Shown piece after piece: positions 11,525 to 23,183 of a stretch of DNA of 64,000 nt. A model generated the notes under the pieces. It worked only from the letters and a program-made list of their open reading frames with translations. It searched no databases and had not been told where the DNA came from. The position numbers and the translations under genes were made by a program. Each line of letters opens with the position of its first letter. The first letter of the stretch is position 1. This stretch comes from Cranoglanis bouderius (lineage: Eukaryota; Chordata; Actinopteri; Siluriformes; Cranoglanididae): positions 36,919,301 to 36,983,300 of the forward strand of contig CM042535.1 of NCBI GenBank assembly GCA_023630585.1, given 5' to 3'.

Positions 11525-12075
11525 GAGAGAAATTAGTGTTGAATTAACACCTACACTGTGGCCTAAAGTGTGGTGCTAATACTGTATAGAAGTGTACCTG
11601 AGTTAATTCAGCAGAATAGGCATTAATACAGTTAGTAATTCTAGAAGTAAAACGTAGGTGTGTGATAAGTAACTACTGTATATGTTAATTATGCATTATG
11701 TCTGTGCAAAGTGAAATTTTTGATGTTAATTCAACACTAATCTGGGCTAATTCGTTGTTACTGGTGTTAATTCAGGACTTCAACATTAGAGACACTAATA
11801 TAATCCTGTAAGTGTAAATTCAGCACTGTACCATCTGTACCATCTGTGCCATTTTAACACTATACCTTTTAATTGTACACTGTGCAGTATGTATGCTTCT
11901 TCAACACAATAAGTGTTAAGTCAATATTACGGATGTTAATTCAACGTTATAAACATTCGGCATGATTAATGTTAAATCTACACAGTGGATGTGCCAGTTC
12001 AACAGTGTTAAGTTAGCACTGCATATTTACGAGTTCATCATTATAGGTGTTAATTCAACGTTATGTGTGTTCAGA
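11525..12075. repeat. Cluster of degenerate GTTAATTCAAC motifs
   Basis: About eight or more variants of the near-palindrome GTTAATTCAAC (also read as GTTGAATTAAC) occur at irregular spacing over 550 bp, for example near 11537, 11724, 11938 and 12050. Between them are short runs resembling each other (CAGCACTGTACC, CAACGTTAT). It looks like an old tandem repeat or piled-up short element; it has no coding capacity. Confidence 0.5.
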
Positions 12076-12759
12076 CATGATCTAGAGTTGAATGGTTAAC
12101 CCCAAAACAATTGCATACATAACCCAAAATCAAGACTTTGTAAATAAATAAATAAATACAGCAGTGAAAATGGGTTAACGCGGGCCACACACTCTCACCG
12201 TTGTCTCATAATGCAGAAGGACGAACGTGTACCGATTGGCCTTGAGAAAGAGACAAAGTCCTGGGTGACACCTTTAAGCCGTGCAAATCCAGATCCTCGG
12301 TCGAATTAGTTTGTCTGGAAGAGAAGTGAAGAAAAACAGTCTAAGGAATTTAAGGTTGGTCATAAATGTTAAAAATAACATTATACCGTATATACTGCAG
12401 TGACATTGTAAAGATGTGTGAGCTACGTCTTAGACAGAAGAAAATAAAAAGGATATTAGCATGGCTAGTGTACAGTATGTTATTGTCATAGAGACACAAA
12501 CATATTGCATATACAATACCATTTCTACAGTAGACTTTAAAAGCGGTAATTGATTTCGGTAATACTTTGGAAGGAAAACATATAGCAAGCGAAACTAATT
12601 TCATGAAGAACATATGTAACAATTTAATATAAATGTGAGAATTTAACATAAATGTAACAATTTAACGTAAATTTTCATTTTAATCATATCAGCATTTAGT
12701 AAATTCAACCTATTCAGTGAGCTAATAACAATTCGTACCACATTTGGTGATTCTTTCAA

Positions 12760-13040
12760 ATTTTTTCTATAACAGCAGCTCTGACAATATTTCCAGCTAC
12801 AAGGTTTTTATTAATCCACTCATTCTAATATGTTATTGTATTGTTTCTTCTATGGTGGATGCTTAACGTAAACGGATTAAAAGCGTATGTGATCTTCATG
12901 TCAGAAAACATTTATTTAACTTGCATGGAAGGAGTCTCCAGTGCAAAAGCTGCAACGTTAAGTTTGCCAACACGCGGATTTGCCATTATTAAAAACGATC
13001 ACACCACCCCATAGTTGAATATTTTCCTACAGTGTTTTGA
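12760..13040 (+). repeat. GGAGTCTCCAGT-family repeat, diverged copy
   Basis: Contains GCATGGAAGGAGTCTCCAGT, ACAGCAGCTCTGACAATA and ACACCACCCCATAG, an older truncated member. Confidence 0.5.
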
Positions 13041-13787
13041 ACCTTGCATAGCAAACACTAGCTGTGTTACAGATTTCTTTTTGTTAACAGTCGTATCTGC
13101 TTGCATGATCCTTTTTTTGTCACCAATGAAGAGCTCCGCTGACTGTGGCTAAGTGATCAAGCTAGCTAAAGTTGTATCTATGAAGTTAGCTTGTGTTCTC
13201 TGGCATTAGCTAGAGTTAATGCGAATGTCCTTGGTAGCTATCTTAATAATTCGTGCTTAACAACTTGTCAACGTTACACTTACAAATACGGGTCGACACT
13301 CAGAAAGCAAACTTTGTTTCTGAATTATTCTGAATTGTGACATTGTAAATGTTTATGTTATCTTGCTAGCATTATGGAATGATGCTGCTCAGGTTAGCTA
13401 GCGCTCACATTTGCTAGCATGATATTCAGGCGAACATAACAGTAGCTGTTGGCAAAATATTACAACTACCAGCTAGTGGTACGTAATTTTATCAAACGCG
13501 CAAAAATACGAAAACTGGCTTCGGCTTTGATAATAGTGCAGGTGATCATTTTTTGTAAAGGGGTGGGGCTGGAAGAGGAGAGCCAATCAAGAGTGGGAGT
13601 GTTATTTTTTTAATTTAATCCATCTACAAGGAAGAGAGAATGAGTCAGCGTTTAAGTCTGTGTCTACAGTATAATTCATTTATGCAGTTATTTTTAGGGG
13701 GAACTCTTGAAGGAATACTCTATGCAGTGTAATCCAGATACATGCCGATTTTATACACACAATAATTTATTACCATTTATTGTACCT

Positions 13788-13818
<31 letters not shown>

Positions 13819-14213
13819 TACATATTACTCTCAAACTCCTCCGTCACACCAGTTTTCCGGGCAGCTCATGACTAAAAGCAGCTGTTTATGCTGTTTTAAA
13901 GCTTTAAAGAAGACTGACTATAAGGTCTGGTGGTAGATCTGATTATCCACAGAACATACCAGGCTCCTAATGGGAATGTGCTAATGTTGCTTAGGGACTC
14001 GTGGATGCTCGCATACACACACTTAGTCGTACGAGTGCACTCGCACACACACGCCCGCACGTCTTAATGCACAATCTGGCTAATTTGATCAATTGATTTT
14101 TTAATTTTTTTTTAAATATATTTTTTGAGGTTGTTCAGACATTCTCAAACATGACATTCGACATTTTAGCTGAACATGTACCAAAACCTGTAGCAAACAT
14201 TTTGCGTCACTCT

Positions 14214-14770
14214 GCGTTCTATATTACAGCTTCCTGTTGGTCAAAAGGCGTTGATTAATTTTGTATAACAGCAACTCTGACGATAGTGCAGCTGCAAATC
14301 ACATCTGTATATTAATGCGCTCGTTGTAATACGTTATGGTTTCAGCTCATTCACAAGGACTTGTATGATGTTTATTTAACGTTATTTAACATTTATGGAA
14401 GGAGTTTCCAGTATCAGCGCATGTTTTCCACCGCAGGAAAGTCTTCAGAGGAGAGACAGGAGTTTGTATTTTCTAGGTAACAAGCTTTTTTTGTTTGTTT
14501 GTTTTATTAACTTCAAGAGAAAATGATGGAACGACTGTTTATAGCTGCTGCAATGTAAGTGATAACTTGTTTCATGGCCGTTCCACAACATTAAATGTAA
14601 CTATAAACGGATAAAAAGTACATGCCGTTCTTTAATAAAAAAAATGGTATAAGAGGAATAAAACACTTCAGTACATGGTGCTATTGGAAAATAATCAACT
14701 TTGAGCCGGTGACAGTATCTCCACTCCATCACTGATTATTTTCCTATAGCAGCATACCCCGAAGTGATTG
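14214..14770 (+). repeat. GGAGTCTCCAGT-family repeat, near full-length copy
   Basis: Longest member, about 550 bp: TCCTGTTGGTCAAAAGGCG at the left, TTATGGAAGGAGTTTCCAGT, TTTTCCACCGCAGGAAAGTC, TATAGCTGCTGCAATGTAAG, CTATAAACGGATAAAAAGTA, and the closing palindrome-like GGAAAATAATCAACTTTGAG ... CACTGATTATTTTCC. Confidence 0.7.
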
Positions 14771-15127
14771 ATTTCTTATTCGTCCGACCTACACACACTT
14801 GCATAGTACCAGATAACACTTTCTCCGCATGTCACAGCTTGGACGCATGTTTGGGAACGGAGCTTACGATCGACCAGGGTTAAAAGACTTGCTCAGGAGT
14901 TCAAGTGTGTCAGCAGTGCTGGGATTTGGACTCTCACCATTTCGATTAACAGCAGTCTGACATAAACGAACACGCTCGGCTTAAGCGACTTTTTTTTTTT
15001 GTCACTCGGAAGAGTTCATTAGTATTTCAGTGGAGTTTAAAATGTATGGACTTTATGAAGATTTGTTGAAGGGCTGATATACAGTAGGCTGTATGATGGG
15101 ACTCATTTGCCCCTATTGACGAGCCAC

Positions 15128-15130
<3 letters not shown>

Positions 15131-15197
<67 letters not shown>

Positions 15198-15319
15198 AAC
15201 TTTTATTGGTATTCTGTCAGTATACATTACTCTGTTAAGACTATTCTCAGAAACAGAGAGAGAGAGAGAGAGAGAGAGAGTTTTCTTCTACTATACTGTT
15301 TGCACAATTTTGTACATTA

Positions 15320-15400
<81 letters not shown>

Positions 15401-15480
15401 AGAGAGAAAGTGAGAGAGACAGTGGTGTACAGCAGCATTTTCTGGATAAATTATTGATGCCTTGCACTCTAGAGGTCAAA

Positions 15481-15530
<50 letters not shown>
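15131..15530. repeat. Compound microsatellite complex (TG)n, (GA)n, (TG)n, (TC)n
   Basis: Within 400 bp lie (TG) about 28 followed by GA repeats (15131-15197), (AG) about 12 (15257-15281), two (TG) blocks (15321-15397) and a long TC tract (15481-15530). These alternate purine-pyrimidine and homopurine tracts can in principle adopt Z-DNA or triplex structures. They also create long spurious open frames of Cys-Val or Thr-His repeats, which are not genes. Confidence 0.9.
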
Positions 15531-15532
<2 letters not shown>

Positions 15533-16307
15533 TTCATAGTGCTTTTGTGGGTAAATAAACAGAAGGAAACAAGGTATACTGTATGCACACACACACACAC
15601 ACGAAATACACATACACTGGAGCTCTCCAACTTTAATTATTTATTAGCGGAGTTTGCACTTTTACTGTATATGTCATGCTAAATAAGCAACAGTGTGTAA
15701 GGATAATACATCATATCAGTGGGAATGTTTAAAAAAAAAAAGATGATTAACCTCAGGTATAAACACGTACAGTGCATCCTTTATCCCTCTCTAGATAATT
15801 ACCAACATCTGTTTCCCTTTGTCCACACGCTGGATGATCTGTACGCTACTCTATTTGGTTGTCTAATAAACCTAATCAGATGCATTTTTCAGGAGTATAG
15901 AAGGTATGTGCAAACCCAGAAGTAGCTTCTCACGGCCAGGTTGCTGACGTGCCAGCCGTGTGCAGCGCCATGATATAAAAAATATACTCAAGAGGAAAGA
16001 AATACTCCAAAGGGTTTTACAGTTTATTCCAAATCGAGTGCCGTCACCTTCACTAAATGATCCACAGAGTTATTCAGAGTCTTAGAGAATGAGAGATATG
16101 AATGAAAGGGAAGACCGACATGGTGTCCCGTGCTACAGAGAAGAAAAGAGTGACAGAAGGCGAAAAAAAAAAAAAAACTAGAGGAAGGTGCATTCGCTGT
16201 GTCTCTGTCCCGGACGCATTAATAATTCAACACTCAGGAAGGGAAATGGGCCGGTGGGACTACAATACGCCTGCCTGCTTTCTCTCTTTCCCTCTTTCTT
16301 TCTCCTG

Positions 16308-16310
<3 letters not shown>

Positions 16311-16357
<47 letters not shown>
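16311..16357. repeat. (CT)n microsatellite
   Basis: A run of about 23 CT dinucleotides interrupted once. It has no coding potential beyond Leu-Ser repeats. Confidence 0.9.
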
Positions 16358-16361
<4 letters not shown>

Positions 16362-17412
16362 GTCTCTTGCCTTCATCTGCCGTCTCTGTTCAGCATTTAA
16401 ATCAGTTTCTAGACTTGAATGAGAGGCTTGACACTTCCTAAGGGTCCTGAAACAAATCCTCTCAAAGTCAGTGAGTCATGATGCTAATGATTTTTTTGTT
16501 TTGTTTTCTAACTCCTGACTAAAGCGGCTAGTCATCAAAGCGCCACGATTACCTTACTATTAGCATCGATCACCTTATAATTATCTCAGGTTTAGAAGAA
16601 AATTAGTGTGAGGATGGGCGTATCTTCTTCATTCCTCTTCCTATCACTGTGATAAATGATCTCTTCCATTTGGAAACGCTCTTCCGGTTATTTTTGCGAG
16701 TGGATATCTTTCCCTGTCACACACACACACGCACACACTCATACACTCACACACACACAGTTTCTGTGTCAATTATGCATCCCCGGCTCTTAACGAACGC
16801 TTTCGTCCCGCACTCGAATACATAAATAAGCTTCAGCGCTGCTGACGCTGATGAAGAGCAGCGTCCATTTTTCACTTCACTATTGTGTCAGGGTCCTTTT
16901 CAGCATCAAACGTGGACAAACCCATTAAAGGAACGGCGTACTTTATTTCATTCGCTTTCATTTCACGAGTTTCAACCTTCAACCACTGTGACGGACTTTG
17001 TTCTGATATAGAAGACGGGTCTAACGTGGTGCTGCAGGCGCTTAGGAAATGTAATATGATCAGCGTCTGCATCTTATTCTTATTCCACAGTTCAGACACA
17101 AACTGGAGGAATGAATTATGTTCTTCTACAAGTGAACGACGTGGAGTCTACGGATTGTAAGAAGAGAGCTTCTCAAACAGACGGGCACGCTGTGATGTAG
17201 AGGTAGTAAAGTACTGAATTTCAGGGAATAAACTACCGGACAGCGCACCATCGGACCCGCGTGAGGGATATCAGACTGAAATAAACGCTGACGAGGTGCT
17301 GATGTGAGCGCGAGCTGCTCTGCTAATGGATAAAGAAGTACAAAGTGCATGGTGCAGTGTAAACAACAGTTTCCCTCTGATGGAGCTCTGACACACAAGA
17401 CGGTAAGTAAGT

Positions 17413-17447
<35 letters not shown>

Positions 17448-17561
17448 GCTATCACTCTACGATTCATCTTTGAATTATAAATCGATTCTTTATTAAGAGC
17501 TGTAGTTACACATCATGCTGCTGCGACATCCAATCAAATCAGCTCCTCGCATTCCCTTCAG

Positions 17562-17893
17562 AGGTGCATCGGGTACGATTAGTCAATGTTTTTCAAGATT
17601 ACCTCTCTAACAGTAGGTGAATTCGACATTTGAACGATCCTTTTAAAAACTCCTTGAGACCAACCCCCCCCCCCCATGTTCACGAAGCTCCGCCTCCAGG
17701 ATCTACAGCACATCCAAACATATACAAGCGTTCCGGACCGGAAATCAGTTTTCCAAACGTGTTTTCTCAGCCACTTCATACATTCGTGCTAAAGTTACGT
17801 TCTTGACCCGTTATATTTGATCATGTTTTACATATCTCCCACGTCATTTCTACAAACAATGAATTAAAAAATTGACCATTGCACCTTTAAGAA
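17562..17893. mobile_element. MITE-like element, copy 1
   Basis: The element starts with GAGGTGCATCGGGTA and ends with GACCATTGCACCTTTAA, which are imperfect inverted ends. The interior (TTCCGGACCGGAAATCAG, TTTCCAAACG, ATCATGTTTTACATAT) matches a second copy at 52406-52606, showing a dispersed family. It has no coding sequence. Confidence 0.55.
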
Positions 17894-18162
17894 CCGGATG
17901 TATGCAGTACAGCATGACTTATAGAACTTATAGCGAATATATTTTCTGTCTTCCTTGTCACTATTCCTTGCGGTGTTAAAAACGCAAAGACTTTGATACA
18001 ATTGCGTGCTTTTATTTCGAATATACAGATACAGGGGGCTTATGCCGAGATCGAAAGCCTTTAGAGACAACGTGCAGAAGATCAACGATGAATCTTGGTG
18101 GATTTACACACACACATTTTCCGCACTTTAATGGTTTCCCGGTATATAAACACTACAATTTA

Positions 18163-18549
18163 CAGGGTGTCCCAATATTTTCCATACTAATGGGACTGTG
18201 TTTGCCAGCACCATGTCGGTTGTTCCTTCGTTAGTGGATGTTCGAGGATGTCCACTTCTTCCCGGTTCGTCCACAACCCTTCCAGTCTTTTTGAATTAGT
18301 TAATAAGTTTGGCGTCGTGTGTGATGTGTTCGTCATGTTTCCTCTTAAAGTCCATCACATCCTTGCGACAGCTTCCTGATCCAGCCATGAGAATGATTTC
18401 ATTTCAATATCTTCTTCTTTTGTCAAACGCGTTCTTAAAGGCTACCTGAGAAAAATATTTAATATAAACTAAGTATGAAAAATTTTGGAAGACGTTTTGC
18501 TAAAAAAGTGGTAATTTCCCCTATGTATGGAGACTTTTGGGACACCCTG
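18163..18549. mobile_element. Internally deleted mariner-type transposon
   Basis: The ends are inverted repeats of about 30 bp (CAGGGTGTCCCAAT at the left; TTGGGACACCCTG at the right) flanked by TA dinucleotides at 18161-18162 and 18550-18551, the target duplication of the Tc1/mariner superfamily. The 387-bp body is far too short for a transposase and retains only part of an N-terminal DNA-binding region on the minus strand. Confidence 0.75.
18235..18440 (-). pseudogene. Transposase N-terminal HTH fragment, broken
   Basis: Minus-strand translation gives MAGSGSCRKDVMDFKRKH, then THDAKLIN, a stop, and KKTGRVVDEPGRSGHPRTST. This has the layout of the paired helix-turn-helix of IS630/Tc1/mariner transposases with the basic Pro-Arg-Thr-Ser linker. 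In-frame stops and the absence of any catalytic domain make it a remnant inside the 387-bp element. Confidence 0.6.
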
Positions 18550-18866
18550 TATAAGATTCGTGCTATATTGTGCTGTGTAGGCCTGAGATTACTGCTGCAT
18601 CTGAGAATTGATTATTTTTCCTCCATCCATTTGTGTGTGTGTGTGTGAGAGAGAGAGAGTCCCTGTGATCGGCTCAGGTTGTGTGACGCAGTTACTCCAT
18701 CCCGGTGTAATCCAATTACCCCAATTACCCTTCTAAAACCCCAGGGTCGTCTGCCTGCCACTGTATCCCTGCGTTTCTGAATATAAGTGCCTCCCTTCTC
18801 ATTGCAGTCCATTGAGAGTTTCACATATCCTTTCATTCATGTGCTGCGGAGTTTACGAAACTGTTT

Positions 18867-18890
18867 CTTTTTTTTTTTTTTTTTTTTTTT
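18867..18890. repeat. Poly-T tract
   Basis: A run of 20 or more T residues between otherwise unremarkable sequence; it could be the A-tail of an old minus-strand retroposed sequence, but no body is recognisable. Confidence 0.6.
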
Positions 18891-19213
18891 GCTTACTAAA
18901 GCTAGCAGTGAAAGGTGTCCACAGTTTAGCATCAATGCCTCACAGTTCCTCTTAGAGTTAACATTAGACAGGGGAAGACATTATCTCTCTCAGAGACTGG
19001 GATCTCTCTCAGAGCGTTTTAAATCGAGGGGGTGGGCATAAAACAGAATTATGCCTCACTTCAGTGCCCTCTAATCGAATAGAGAACGGGCGGGAAAACG
19101 AGCGAGGGGGGGGGGGGGGATTCACACAGCCAGAGATAGAGAGAGAGAGAGAGAGAGAGAAAGAGATAGAAATAAAGAGATAAGGGCTGTTGCAAACGAA
19201 TTACATGTGAAGT

Positions 19214-19381
19214 ACTTAGAATCGCGTCACTGCCGTTGCATCACAAGCCAAACTTTTTAAAGTCCATCTTATTGATCTGATGATTTACAGATAGAGAGAC
19301 AATTTAATCCCAGTCTGCACTTAATGTTAGGTTATACAGTACATGTATGCATCTTTTAACAAGCACCAATAAAAGCCTTAA
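19214..19381 (+). repeat. 168-bp perfect direct repeat, copy 1
   Basis: The segment from ACTTAGAATCGCG to AAAAGCCTTAA is repeated without any difference that I can find at 19720-19887, an offset of 506 bp. The surrounding sequence differs, so the duplication covers exactly this block. It encodes nothing recognisable. Confidence 0.9.
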
Positions 19382-19719
19382 GTGGGCCCTAACACAGGAT
19401 GTGAAATGAAAGCAGTTCTCCAGTTTAAAAAAAAATTATGTCGACTAGTTTTATTGTCAGGGCTTCTGCCCCGGATAATGTTCTCACCATGGCGGGGGAA
19501 GAAAGAGGAAAGAGAGATGTAACCGTGTAAAGCTGTGCTTTATGGAGATGATTGGGGGGGAGATTTCCACTTTCATTTGCATCACTGCCAAAGCTCTAAA
19601 CACAGCATTAAGGGAAAGTCTATCGCGTTCTACTGAACACGCCCAAACAGGGATATTAAAAGCAAATCCCCATTATCATGGACATGGAAATCTTCCTATA
19701 TTGTTAAAGCATGACCTTT

Positions 19720-19887
19720 ACTTAGAATCGCGTCACTGCCGTTGCATCACAAGCCAAACTTTTTAAAGTCCATCTTATTGATCTGATGATTTACAGATAG
19801 AGAGACAATTTAATCCCAGTCTGCACTTAATGTTAGGTTATACAGTACATGTATGCATCTTTTAACAAGCACCAATAAAAGCCTTAA
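19720..19887 (+). repeat. 168-bp perfect direct repeat, copy 2
   Basis: Second, apparently identical copy of the block at 19214-19381. Complete identity implies a very recent duplication, gene conversion, or an assembly artefact. Confidence 0.9.
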
Positions 19888-20209
19888 ACATTAACCAGGC
19901 ACAAAATGCTTCCTGTTTGTCTCTCGACAAGGTGACCTGTCATGTGTTGCTGATTATTGATAATCCAAAACTGCTAACATTAATTATCTCGGTATGTTAA
20001 GGATCGTGATATTAATAATAGCATCGTACACATTAATAATACTGTCGCTGATATCAGTGATGGAATACTCATTCTTATAAATGGTACTATTTTCTCTCAT
20101 AAATATGTTTCGAAGGATTATTTTAAATAAATGCAGACGTTGACATTTTTGAAAAATGTAAAACTCGGTTTTCAGGAATGCTAACAATGTCCTGTTTCCC
20201 TGGGGTGTA

Positions 20210-20410
20210 CAGGTGCATCTCAATAAATTAGAATGTCGTGGAAAAGTCCATTTATTTCAGTAATTCAACTCAAATTGTGAAACTCGTGTATTAAATAAAT
20301 TCAATGCACACAGACTGAAGTAGTTTAAGTCTTTGGTTCTTTTAATTGTGATGATTTTGGCTCACATTTAACAAAAACCCACCAATTCACTATCTCAACA
20401 AATTAGAATA
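20210..20410 (+). repeat. Tc1 left terminal inverted repeat
   Basis: About 201 bp, matching the reverse complement of 21513-21712 with very few differences. It holds an outer and an inner copy of a transposase-binding-like motif (ATAAATTAGAATG and ACAAATTAGAATA). Confidence 0.9.
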
Positions 20411-20472
20411 TGGTGACATGCCAATCAGCTAATCAACTCAAAACACCTGCAAAGGTTTCCTGAGCCTTCAAA

Positions 20473-21434
20473 ATGGTCTCTCAGTTTGGTTCACTAGGTA
20501 AATCACAAACATTCACTGCCAAATTAGCTGGCTGTTCACAGAGTGCTGTATCCAAGCATGTTAACAGAAAGTTGAGTGGAAGGAAAAAGTGTGGAAGAAA
20601 AAGATGCACAACCAACCGAGAGAACCGCAGCCTTATGAGGATTGTCAAGCAAAATCGATTCAAGAATTTGAGTGAACGTCACAAGCAATGGACTGAGGCT
20701 GGGGTCAAGGCATCAAGAGCCACCACACACAGACGTGTCAGGAATTTGGCTACAGTTGTCGTATTCCTCTTGTTAAGCCACTCCTGAACCACAGACGTCA
20801 GAGGCGTCTTACCTGGGCTAAGGAGAAGAAGAACTGGACTGTTGCCCAGTGGTCCAATATCCTCTTTTCAGATGAGAGCAAGTTTTGTATTTCATTTGGA
20901 AACCAAGGTCCTAGAGTCTGGAGGAAGGGTGGAGAAGCTCATAGCCAAAGTTGTTTGAAGTCCAGTGTTAAGTTTCCACAGTCTGTGATGATTTGGGGTG
21001 CAATGTCATCTGCTGGTGTTGGTCCATTGTGTTTTTTGAAAACCAAAGTCACTGCACCCATTTACCAAGAAATTTTGGAGCACTTCATGCTTCCTTCTGC
21101 TGACCAGCTTTTTGAAGATGCTGATTTCATTTTCCAGCAGGATTTGGCACCTGCCCACACTGCCAAAAGCACCAAAAGTTGGTTAAATGACCATGGTGTT
21201 GGTGTGCTTGACTGGCCAGCAAACTCACCACACCTGAACCCCATAGAGAATCTATGGGGTATTGTCAAGAGGAAAATGAGAAACAAGAGACCAAAAAATG
21301 CAGATGAGCTGAAGGCCACTGTCAAAGAAACCTGGGCTTCCATACCACCTCAGCAGTGCCACAAACTGATCACCTCCATGCCACGCCGAATTGAGGCAGT
21401 AATTAAAGCAAAAGGAGCCCCTACCAAGTATTGA
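20473..21434 (+). pseudogene. Tc1 transposase with one frameshift
   Basis: The first frame (20473-20787) carries the N-terminal paired HTH DNA-binding domain (SQSAVSKHVNRKLSG) and a basic stretch (GRKRC). Near 20748 the frame shifts by one base, apparently a single missing base, after which the reading continues through FSDESKF (first Asp), FQQDLAPAHTA (second Asp) and NPIENLWGIVK (Glu, spaced 34 residues: the DD34E triad), ending PTKY-stop at 21434. All three catalytic acidic residues remain. With the shift, the first frame stops prematurely, so this copy should not make active enzyme, though its ends could be mobilised by transposase from elsewhere. Confidence 0.9.
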
Positions 21435-21512
21435 GTACATGTACAGTAAATGAACATACTTTCCAGAAGGCCAACAATTCACTAAAATGTTTTTTTTATT
21501 GGTCTTATGAAG

Positions 21513-21712
21513 TATTCTAATTTGTTGAGATAGTGAATTGGTGGGTTTTTGTTAAATGTGAGACAAAATCATCACAATTAAAAGAACAAAGACTTAAACT
21601 ACTTCAGTCTGTGTGCATTGAATTTATTTAATACACGAGTTTCACAATTTGAGTTGAATTACTGAAATAAATGAACTTTTCCACGACATTCTAATTTATT
21701 GAGATGCACCTG
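21513..21712 (-). repeat. Tc1 right terminal inverted repeat
   Basis: Reverse complement of the left repeat, beginning TATTCTAATTTGTTGAGA and ending in GATGCACCTG next to TA. Confidence 0.9.
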
Positions 21713-22134
21713 TATATGAGGTTGCACACGTAAAAATCCATTTGTTATCACCACAGAAACTTTCAACACAAAAAAGACTGATGGTTGTTGACCCGCACAA
21801 ATCAGGTAATGTGTATAATAACAAATAAGTAGCTAATAAAAATACTGTTAAGCACAATTTAGGCCATAACAAAAAGATTCAGGTGTCTAAAATAGTTGGA
21901 AATTTGCAAGGAATTGCAACCCCCACAAGGTGAAAGAAAAAAAGAGCCCAATGATTACAGTTTAGATGTTAAGTTTCAAAATCACTTTCACAACAACTAG
22001 CGTTTTAGAAGTGTTGCACGAAAGAAGCCCTTCCTGAGAGACAAAATGCAGCACCAGAGTTTCACCAAGCGTGTTGAACACCATGACAAGGCACCTGATA
22101 CCCCAGTGTAAAATCTGGGGCTGTTTTGTTGCTG

Positions 22135-22300
22135 ATACACTATGTGGCCAAAGGTATATGGACACCTATCCATCACACTAATATGTGCTTCTTGAACATT
22201 ACAGTCCAGATTTAGTCCCTCCTTCTGCTGTTATATTAGCCTCCACTCTTCTGGGAAGGCTTTCCACTAGACTTTGGAGCGTGAACCCGAAGAAGAAGTC
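22135..22300 (+). mobile_element. Degenerate transposon fragment (GTGGCCAAAGGTATATGGACACC type)
   Basis: The segment begins ACTATGTGGCCAAAGG and contains ATGGACACCTATCC and AGCCTCCACTCTTCTGGGAA. From general knowledge, sequences of this type recur across teleost genomes as parts of Tc1-like non-autonomous elements. No partner end is visible, so the boundaries are uncertain. Confidence 0.4.
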
Positions 22301-22413
22301 AACATTGTAGGGCTAAAATATATAGTTAATTACTTAGCCCACTGCTCTCCTATAACCAATGACGGAAATAGCTGCAGCGAAGGTTAATGCGTGTTTTAAT
22401 GTATGATTTAAAT

Positions 22414-23139
22414 ATCTGACTCCATTTAATTGATTATCTGACTCCAATAGAATAATCTTCTAGTTAGTGCTAGAAGTGTTAGCACACAGTGTTCTACTAA
22501 TATTTACTCCTAAGCAGCTTCGAGCGAAGCTTTCATTAAAATGACGTTCCTACGTCAGAGACTTTCATGTAGCTTCTTTATTAAACCATTATGTTGTTAT
22601 CTCAGAGGTTTCTATCAACATGCAAACCTAGGCCTTTCCTGTCTTACTTGTCAGAGGTCGACCTTAAACGTGTCTAATGTATCATACACTTTTAGTTTAA
22701 GAAGCTTTTCATAATAAGAATACCAAACATAGACACAGAGTATATAGAAATAGGATAACAAATGGATTTAATATGAGATCACAATTAAAAGATACATAAA
22801 ATAGAGACAAAAGTAACTTACAGGATTATAGTCAGCGTCACAGACATAGGATGCAGGATGGAAAAGCTTCTGTGGCAAAATTCCCTTCGGATGATACAAG
22901 CCTCCCTGAAGTTATAAGCCTCCCTTTCTCTCTACCAAGCAGATCCTCTTATACCCTTGACCCTCATTGAAATGTATAGTGACCAGGATACCAAATGGAA
23001 ATGAAACCATGTGTTTTTTGGGCGGGGAGGGGGACCCCTTTGTGTTTTATGGGAGGGTTACTCACCTTAAGGAACTGTAGGTTAATTAAGTTCCTGAGAA
23101 TGAGTTGGTGCAAACCAGGGGGTGCCAGCATGTCTGTGT

Positions 23140-23180
<41 letters not shown>
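22414..23180 (-). repeat. Left LTR-like repeat
   Basis: Longer of the two copies. It shares with the right copy the block from CATAGACACAGAGTATATAG through AAGCAGATCCTCTTATACCC and GACCAGGATACCAAATGG to the terminal (TG)n tract, at about 90 per cent identity by eye. It also carries about 250 bp between GATTATC and ACATAGAC that the right copy lacks. Confidence 0.55.

Positions 23181-23183
<3 letters not shown>

Larger units (their letters stand above)
20210..21712 (+). mobile_element. Tc1-family DNA transposon, nearly intact (1503 bp)
   Basis: Long inverted repeats start CAGGTGCATCTCAATAAA at the left and end TTTATTGAGATGCACCTG at the right. Both ends are flanked by TA (20208-20209 and 21713-21714), the duplicated target of Tc1/mariner elements. 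The inverted repeats are about 200 bp and carry the IR/DR arrangement: the outer motif AATAAATTAGAATGTC recurs as AACAAATTAGAATATG at the inner end. A transposase frame runs left to right between them. The two repeats differ at only a few bases, so the insertion is young. It sits in the inferred frmpd1 intron 1. Confidence 0.95.

Noticed and set aside
15130..15558. 142-codon Cys-Val / Leu-Ser frame
   Set aside because: Entirely microsatellite translation.
16872..17467. Short open frames on both strands near 17 kb
   Set aside because: No domain, no conserved motif and no convincing splice context; chance frames.
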